From Topomyia yanbarensis (Eukaryota > Arthropoda > Insecta > Diptera > Culicidae), in assembly GCF_030247195.1 (NCBI RefSeq), contig NC_080672.1, positions 251,153,556 through 251,217,555 on the forward strand: a DNA stretch of 64,000 nucleotides, in the 5' to 3' direction. Position numbers and translations under genes: made by a program. Numbering within the stretch: position 1 is the stretch's first letter; each line of letters starts with the position of its first letter. This document shows, in pieces, positions 57,740 through 64,000 of this stretch. Under the pieces are notes generated by a model, which saw only the letters and a list, made by a program, of their open reading frames with translations, was not told where the DNA came from and ran no database searches.

Positions 57740-58335
57740 GGCTCACGTTAACAAAACTTCAATGGGTGTTGCAGTAGGAAACGTGTTGGGTCCCCTGTTA
57801 TTTATTTTATACATTAACGACTTGAATAGCAGTGTGATATAAACTTGTTTGCTGTTGATACTGTGATATTTTTGCCTCCGATAATGCTATTGCTGCTACT
57901 GAAAAACTTAATAGTGGTCTGGAAATATTGAGTTCTTGGCAAAGTTTTAGAAAGGCGAAACTCAATCTGACGAAAACAAAATATGTATTGGTTGGAGACA
58001 AGTCATTGAAAAGTAATTGTGTTAATGCTAAGGTAAATAATAATATGTTATTACGTATTGGTGGAATTAAATACTTAGTAGTGATAGATGGAAATCTAGT
58101 TTTCATAAAACACGAAACTATTCATTGCCAATGAACAACGTCTTCGGAAATTGCAAAACAGAGTGGTGAGACTTGTTCTACGATGCATCAGAACATCAAG
58201 TCGAACCATGTGATGCACGGCAATGGCTGAGACGACTTGTTACATTTCTCACCCTGCTCCAAATATCCGCGAATTGTACGGGCTAGAGACTGTCACCAGT
58301 ATGGCACTCGATCTGGAAACGAAATAAGTGCAGTT
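57740..58335 (+). pseudogene. Non-LTR reverse transcriptase remnant
   Basis: The plus strand reads SVGVAVGNVLGPLLFILYIN followed by DLNSSV (the GVPQGS...ND block), a decayed catalytic block near 57850-57900, then AATEKLNSGLEILSSWQSFR, KAKLNLTKTKYVLVG, and a late RT block LLRIGGIKYLVVIDG. Several stops. Related in type to CR1/L2-like RTs; the clade is not resolved. Confidence 0.7.
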
Positions 58336-58439
58336 TCTTACCTATTAGCATCTGAACAAAATTCATTGTAAAAATTTTACACTGCCATCCCGAGCAAACG
58401 AAAAGCCCATAATGCCCCCATGATCATAGTCCAAATTCA

Positions 58440-58635
58440 CCACCACTGCATGGTGTTTTGATAGTGTTTGGAATGGGTTCAACCTATGAAAACACCATCA
58501 CCATGGTCCGGAAGATCCCATTTAAAAACCGTATTCTGGTGTATTTATGGGTTTTTGAGGCCATTTCATGGTGTTTTGATGGTTGTAAAATTTGACGCGG
58601 ACCATGTTCATGGTATTTTTATGGGGTTGCACGCA
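58440..58635. repeat. Short repeats of CATGGTGTTTTGAT
   Basis: CATGGTGTTTTGATAGTG (58450), CATGGTGTTTTGATGG (58567) and CATGGTATTTTTATGG (58611), with an inverse-like ACACCATCACCATGG at 58491, suggest a small decayed element with inverted motifs. Confidence 0.4.
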
Positions 58636-59153
58636 ACGCGAAAATTACCCAAAATTGTCTCCTCCCTTGCAACAAATTGACACAAATTTTTAAACCCCCC
58701 CTCCCCTATTACGTAACGAATTCTTTGAATTATTTTCTTCACATAACTTTCATCCTCTAATCGGCTCTAACTCGGTCGAATTTCAGCCGATTTTTGTGTA
58801 TCAATTTTAGTGGCCAAAACGTAGGTCGGATAATTTTAATACTTCCGGATTCTAATTATGCTGGATTTCGTTGGGGCTATGGATTATTTTGGGATGAAGT
58901 AAAATAAATATTGTGCATCAATTAATGATTTAGCAATATTTTGACAGCAAAAGATGTCAAACTACCGGTCGAGTTTCAGAGGATCCGGACAATGTGGCCA
59001 CTTACGACCTGAACCAAACCCCACTGTGTGACCGATCAAAATTCATTATTTTTACACAGTACCAATTTGTTGGATGCTATTGGAATTTTTCTTATGGAGT
59101 TTTAAATCATGTAATGAAAAACGGTATATTTAGGTTTTTTGGTGTTTATTGTT
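58636..59153. other. Unassigned
   Basis: No recognisable gene. Confidence 0.3.
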
Positions 59154-59340
59154 TCAAACGTAGTAGACTTCGTGCATCTCTTCCGTTCCGTTCTCATGTC
59201 GAACGCAAACAACTCCACAAGTGTAGCAGATAAGCAAGGTTTTGATATCCATATCCCGTAATCGTGGGCAAGCTGAACATCTCCTGTGGCCTCTTAGCGC
59301 ATCAGTTTGGATTTTTAAATTTGACTTACACGCTCGCATA
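59154..59340 (-). pseudogene. piggyBac-like C-terminal cysteine-rich domain remnant
   Basis: The minus frame ends ALRGHRRCSACPRLRDMDIK, TLLICYTCGVVCVRHENGTE and then TAA (59154). The spacing RRCxxC...ICxxCG..VC..H matches the zinc-binding tail of piggyBac transposases. The upstream part is missing: a Harbinger-type MITE abuts at 59341 and no transposase is recognisable beyond it. Confidence 0.5.
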
Positions 59341-59636
59341 GGGATCATCCATCAATGACGTAGCATTATGTGGGGGAGGGGGGAGTATTGTATTTTGTGA
59401 TGATGTTTGACGACAGGGGGGTAGGGGGTCATATCATGCTACGTAGCTTTTTTTAAGGGGAATAACTAACATCGTTCTTTATTTTTTTTAAATTTACGTA
59501 GACAAGGGGGACGGAGAATTACCGTCAAGCTACGTAATTATCAGGGGGTATTTAGAGGTTTGTGACGAAATGCTACGATGGGGGAGGGGGTGTTAAAAAT
59601 CACTCAAAAAATGCTGCGTCATTTATGGATCGTCCC
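59341..59636. mobile_element. Harbinger-type MITE, copy 2 (ATA duplication)
   Basis: 296 bp, same family as 37427-37713, with ends GGGATCATCCATCAATGACG and the inverse of GGGACGATCCATAAATGACG. ATA flanks lie at 59338-59340 and 59637-59639. Confidence 0.8.
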
Positions 59637-59639
59637 ATA

Positions 59640-60073
59640 TGATAAAAAATTATTTTTTGTATAGTCACGAACAGACCCCTTGTCCCAAATGGTAAACCTT
59701 CTTCAAGTGTTGGGGTCAATATGACCCAAAATGAACTTTCAAAATGCGACAACCTTTTAAGTTTTGCACCTTAAAGTATGGAATTTCTTGACTTTTCATC
59801 TTTCAGGAGAGCAACGATTTTCAATCGAGTTCGGACATTCTTGAAGGGCTGTAGAACAAAAGTTACGAATAAGGTGTTAGCGGGTCATATTAACTCCGAT
59901 TTCGAATTCAATTTTAACACACATTTTCAGTCAAATCTATATGAATTTGTACCCAAATTATTAGTTGGAATTTCAATTTTCAGTTTCTGGTAAATATTAC
60001 CGTTTTTGACCAGGCTGACTAGCGGGAATTGCTTCCGTATGGGGTCATGTCAAGTTTGGCATGTATATATGCA
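59640..60073. other. Unassigned
   Basis: GGGTCAATATGACCC (59705-59719) is a short palindrome. No gene recognised. Confidence 0.35.
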
Positions 60074-61415
60074 TGCAGAACCGTCATCATAAATCACAAG
60101 TTTATTGACAGAATACTAATATTAAACACAAATAAAACAAAAATAAGAATGCACATTTCAGCTTTGTACATGATTGGACCGATCTTGGATGTCCCGCATT
60201 ACGCTTCCAATACTGATTCCGGGATACCATAGTATTTCTAATAATACCGAACAAGTGACAATGTGGTGAATAATTGTAGCTGATCCCAAAGTTTTGTAAT
60301 ATTCTTGAAAGCTTATATGAAATCCCATCAAAAATGATATTGATACTTTCATTCAAATACTAGATTCTACGTGAAAATCAACCGGAAAATTCAGAACATC
60401 CGTAGAACTGTGTAATTCATGAATCTACTTCTATAATTCTGCAGTTTTTTCGAAAACATTTATTCACGTTGCATTGGCATAAATTTCTAGTTTCGAGTGA
60501 ACAATTGACCCAATGGATCACATAATGACCATTCGGAAAATCTGGAACATTCGCTGAACTGATCAATTCATAAAGCTGGTGTTGGAACCATGGGTTTTTA
60601 GTTTTTCTTGAATTCCCATTTGAACGCGTACGTACTTATGACCTACATATTTTTTATTTCGATTATAGAGGTTTTAACCTTAAGGTCATTCGTCTCTTCG
60701 GGTTAGAAAAATCTCTTATAAAAAATTTCTAACCCTATGTGCGGGGTCGAGACTCGAACCCAGGTGCGCTGCCTATAAGGCCATCGATTTACCAACTACG
60801 CTACGCCCACCCGACCTACATCTGTTTTTTGGCTACAGAATGACCTTCCGGAAGAACTGGAACACCAGTGAAACTGGCCAATTCATGAACCTTGTCCTAG
60901 AGTTCTAAGATTTCGGAACAAAGACCCTATTTGTGAACTGACCAATTCTACACCGGATCATCCGAAAGGACAATGGGTCTCTGTCCCAGTCACAAGTACG
61001 AATTTATGCGAATGATGTACTTGACCAGCTGCGCGGATGCTCCAGATCCCGGAAAGTCATTGTGTGGCCAATTTTCCAGTTATAACTACGAATTTATGGC
61101 AATGCAACAAATATTTTCGAAAAAACTTTCGAGCTCTAGAACTAGATTCATGAATTGACCAATTATACCGGTGTTTCGGATGATTTTCACGTAGAATCCA
61201 GGGTCAATAGTTGAGTCACAGTGTTAATATCATTTTGGACGAGATTTTATATAAATTTTCAAGCTAATTACATTAATTACGAAATCGAATTCCGGAACCT
61301 CCATGATTGATCGTATCATGTACAAAATTGCTATATACATTCTTATTTTTGTTTTGTTTATGTTTATTTTTAGTATTTTGTCAATAAATCTGTGATTTAT
61401 GAAGACTGTTCTGCA
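60074..61415. mobile_element. Long-armed foldback element containing a SINE
   Basis: The ends are TGCAGAACCGTCATCATAAA and the inverse of TGCAGAACAGTCTTCATAAA. The arms pair far inward: AAATCACA...TTTATTGACA; a TAGATTCTACGTGAAAATCA block at about 60360, mirrored at about 61200; and TTTTTTCGAAAA with the TTGGCATAAATT block at about 60450-60490, mirrored near 61090-61125. A SINE (60649-60812) is inserted off-centre. The right end cuts into the LINE remnant that begins at 61416. Target duplication is not clear. Confidence 0.75.
60649..60812 (-). mobile_element. Feilai-type tRNA-derived SINE
   Basis: On the minus strand the head reads GGGCGTAGCGTAGTTGGTAA (A box TAGCGTAGTTGG), then GGTTCGAGTCT (B box), then CGACCCCGCACATAGGGTTA, an inverted GGTTAGAAA/TTTCTAACC pair, and an A-rich end. 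GACCTACAT flanks both sides (60640-60648 and 60813-60821). The layout and sequence match my recollection of the mosquito Feilai SINE. Confidence 0.85.
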
Positions 61416-62075
61416 TAGGATGACGTGCTATAGTAAGCGTGTCCACGTCCACAAACTACCCAAATAAATCCTGGTTGGTTAAAATCACCAAGGACTATAA
61501 TCGCATCGTTTGCATTTGCCTGAGAAGAAATGCGTTCTGTAGAGTCTAGATAGAGCAGCATACTATTGAAGTCAAAGACGTCTTTTGTAGGAAGGTAAAC
61601 AGGACCGATAAAATAGTACTTCATCGACGTGGTAATCTTCGTCCAAACAGATTCAATGCATAATGAACTATGCACACTTAATTCACAGGAGACAAGTGCG
61701 GAAGAAACCCCCTCACGGCCTCCGAACGCAGGGCCGGGACGACTAAGCTGGTCGCTGGCTGGTATCAGAACTGCGTCGAAGTTTTTAACCGTCTAAAGAA
61801 AGATAATTGATAGTGAGGGTGTTGATGTGTGCTAATCGCTGGTTTTGGCACATGACGGTCGAGTAGGTAGTTAAAAATATTAGAAAACGTCATCGCTGCA
61901 TCGTTCGCGTTGTCTTCAAACACTTGGTGAGACAGATAACGGTTGTCGAGTCACGTCTCGGTCAAAACGATGACGTCGTAACAGCAGTCCATGGTCGCGA
62001 GCAAATACCATCATTCAGGTAGTAAATTTCGATGTTGTTGGAGGACGGGTAAGGATCAGCAGAGAACGAAGCCAT
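61416..62075 (-). pseudogene. Jockey/CR1-like LINE endonuclease remnant with ORF2 start
   Basis: An ATG at 62075 opens MASFSADPYPSSNNIEIYYL. After frame breaks follow DCCYDVIVLTETWLDNRYLS (written with frame change; holds the endonuclease Glu), SVHSSLCIESVWTKIT, YFIGPVYLPTKDVFDF and IIVLGDFNQPGFIW (Asp/Asn of GDFN). The sequence is then cut by the foldback element at 61415. The same family as 18033 and 21715. Confidence 0.75.
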
Positions 62076-62745
62076 GTTTCTGTTTTGAGCGCGTTGGAAT
62101 TCGTGAATCCGATGAATAGTATCGAAACGGCTGACGGCTTAGTCGTCTGTGGTGGGAGATTAGAAGCATCCCAAATCAACTGCATCGCACCCTAGATTAC
62201 GACGATCGTCGTCGGCGAGAGAAATGGTTAACATCTGGTTACAAGATGTCGAAACAAAAGGTAAATTACTGGAGGCGGAGAATGCATCAGCGCTTGAAAT
62301 GTTCGGAACAGAGGTATACTTGCCATTTGTGGTGGTTTGGAAGACCCTTTCACCTATCACACAGCACCGAGACAACTGATGGCTGCAATTGCCCGACGGT
62401 CGTGGGGGGATCGAAGGCTTTCATAATACCAACTGCGGTGCGTCCCAATAAGCGTTGATCCCCGATGGCGCGATGCCGATAGCAGAAACGGAATGGTAGT
62501 AGCTTATGGCGAGAGTCATACGAAAAGCTACAAGCGTGAAACGGTCCAGCCGTTGTATCGTTACGTTTTGTATGATATTGGCCGAGAATGGTGGCTTGGA
62601 AGACTCCTTCTCCACCCACACACACCTTGGACCGGTAAGATTGGTGAACGCTAGCGGCAAGGGCTCGACTGTGGTGGGGGATCGCGAACTTCCATAGTAC
62701 CAACTGCGTTGCATCACAGTATGCACTTAGCATCGACACTCCTGA
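62076..62745 (-). promoter_or_regulatory. LINE 5' UTR with two ~271-bp tandem units
   Basis: On the minus strand the phrase GCAGTTGGTA(C/T)TATG(G/A)AAG, then (G/C)GATCCCCC(A/C)AC, occurs starting near 62708 and again near 62437, 271 bp apart. Each unit also carries a TCTTCCAA(G/A)CCACCA block. This resembles the 5' monomer arrays of some LINEs, which carry promoter activity. The open frame at 62350-62739 spans the units and shows no domain. Confidence 0.6.
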
Positions 62746-63429
62746 AGTACCAATTCTTTAGAAAGCCAATTCAAAATTATTTTTGTTTTTTTTTTTTCAT
62801 TGGATCGAAGCTCGGGGTGCTACACACAAATGAAATGCATTGAGAAATTGCAATTGTAAATTTTTGAAACAGGATATCTCTTCGTACGCCTTTTGCATAT
62901 ATAGTAACCCGTTGATTTTTCTAGAGTGTCGAGATGTACATGGCAATAATTTTTGGGTTTTTCTTGCAATCTGAACTCACATTAACATCGACTTTACTCG
63001 GCATGGAAGAAGGGTCAATGGACATAAGCAAGGCAGCTTTTTTCGATTCGTGTTGTTGTATAAGGATGTCATTTATGTTTTCAGCACAAAAATCTTGTGC
63101 CAAGAATTTGAATTCGGTATGTAAAATATTTATACCCGCTTATAAACAGGAATTCTAGGCCTAAAGAACAAATCATTGATTTATTAACAAATATTTAGAC
63201 CGGCAATGCTATATCCAGTGTCAATTTGGGTAAATTGTTGTGCTACCAACAAAAAAACGCTTCAATGGCTTCCGAACAAAATCCTGAACATGATTTTGAG
63301 GCGTCCTCCACGAACGAATTTCAAAGACTCGCAAACATAGAAACGTTAGAAATTATGACGACCAGTATTATAAGCTATCTCGTCGCTGTTGTGCTATCTT
63401 ATAACAAACGCCATTTTGGGGTAAACTGA
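62746..63429. other. Unassigned
   Basis: No recognisable gene; a T-run at 62784-62797. Confidence 0.3.
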
Positions 63430-63610
63430 GTTAGATATGCCACATTACTTGTCTAAAAAATCTCTACAAAGTGGCCTTCTCAGAATTTTGAACTCCTACT
63501 TAGTTACTGAGATATAGCGAGAAACATGAAGAGAAATCGTGAGTTTTTTGCTTCAAATCCCTGTATCTTAGGATTTGCTCAAGTTATAGTAAAGTTTTAG
63601 ATGTTTTATG
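63430..63610 (+). repeat. Dispersed repeat B, copy 2
   Basis: Same block order as 9490-9680 in the same orientation: TTAGATATGCCACATTACTT, AAAAATCTCTACAAAGTGG, GAGATATAG, CTGTATCTTAGGATT, AGTTTTAGATG. Confidence 0.65.
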
Positions 63611-64000
63611 TGTGAAATGTCTGAGAATAACCATGGCATGATAATTTAAAAAAAAATACGTGTGTTGCGATAAAAATACAGTTTTCCTATTAAACTGGAA
63701 ATATTGCATTTTTGGCAACAATGCAAACAAAAATTTATTATTTTTTCTAGCTTCCTTGACCAATTTCCTTAAAAATGCATCTCACCGATTGTTTGTAGAC
63801 CAAATTCAACTGAAGATATGACAAACAGTTAAAAATTGCTTTATTTGAATAGAGAATTTTCAATGCAACCTTGTGACACGTCATACAAATTATGACACGT
63901 GTGAGTGCGACAAAATATCCGCCGATAAATTAAATCGAAATAAAAAATGCGTGTCGGACATTTTTGTCTGCTAAACCGAAAAAATTGCTCGGAATTAAAA
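63611..64000. other. Unassigned
   Basis: AT-rich; no recognisable feature up to the window end. Confidence 0.3.

Noticed and set aside
62350..62739. 129-codon protein on the minus strand
   Set aside because: It spans the two tandem 5' UTR units of the LINE and shows no domain.

Overview
This is a eukaryotic nuclear window, almost certainly from a mosquito (Aedes-like culicine). The reasons are its AT-rich, extremely repeat-dense composition, a Feilai-type tRNA-derived SINE, an I-clade LINE with ORF1 and ORF2, several fragments of other non-LTR elements, and many MITE and foldback elements nested in each other. I see no intact host gene. The only long intact reading frame is the ORF1 of a retrotransposon. 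Organism and family names are my recognition from sequence patterns; no database was searched.

Layout. 1-2635: I-clade LINE remnant split by a 1180-bp foldback element with an 8-bp target duplication. 2636-11900: unassigned DNA with foldbacks (4595-5205, 9928-10855), perfect hairpins (5819, 7839, 11189), a TIR element (6681-7665) and a LINE endonuclease scrap. 11900-16000: mostly unassigned. 16005-19110: two back-to-back LINE remnants. 21715-23840: LINE remnant interrupted at a precise 5-bp duplication by an 864-bp element with RSS-like ends. 24500-25880: decayed RAG1/Transib-like transposase. 26103-32234: nearly complete I-clade LINE on the minus strand, bounded by an 18-bp target duplication. 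33456-35850: second copy of the RSS-ended element, itself holding another insertion. 36300-38150, 49072-50455 and 52355-53745: copies of one dispersed repeat. 40680-41266: 541-bp tRNA-derived SINE. 42055-42610: 12-bp minisatellite open in several frames. 48556-48799: (TA)n. 50977-54745: unidentified disrupted frame, I-LINE scrap and transposase remnant. 57740-62750: LINE scraps, a piggyBac-like cysteine-rich tail, a Harbinger-type MITE, and a long foldback holding a SINE.

Most interesting system. The element at 22030-22893 has the inverted ends CACAGTG...ACAAAACCTC and a GC-rich 5-bp duplication (CGCCG). Removing it restores a LINE reading frame. The distance from heptamer to the ACAAAACCT block is 12 bp at one end and 23 bp at the other, which mirrors the 12/23 recombination signal sequences of V(D)J recombination. 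About 1.6 kb away lies a decayed RAG1-like transposase. A second copy of the element sits at 33456. Together they look like a Transib-type transposon family and its transposase, the lineage from which RAG1 is thought to derive.
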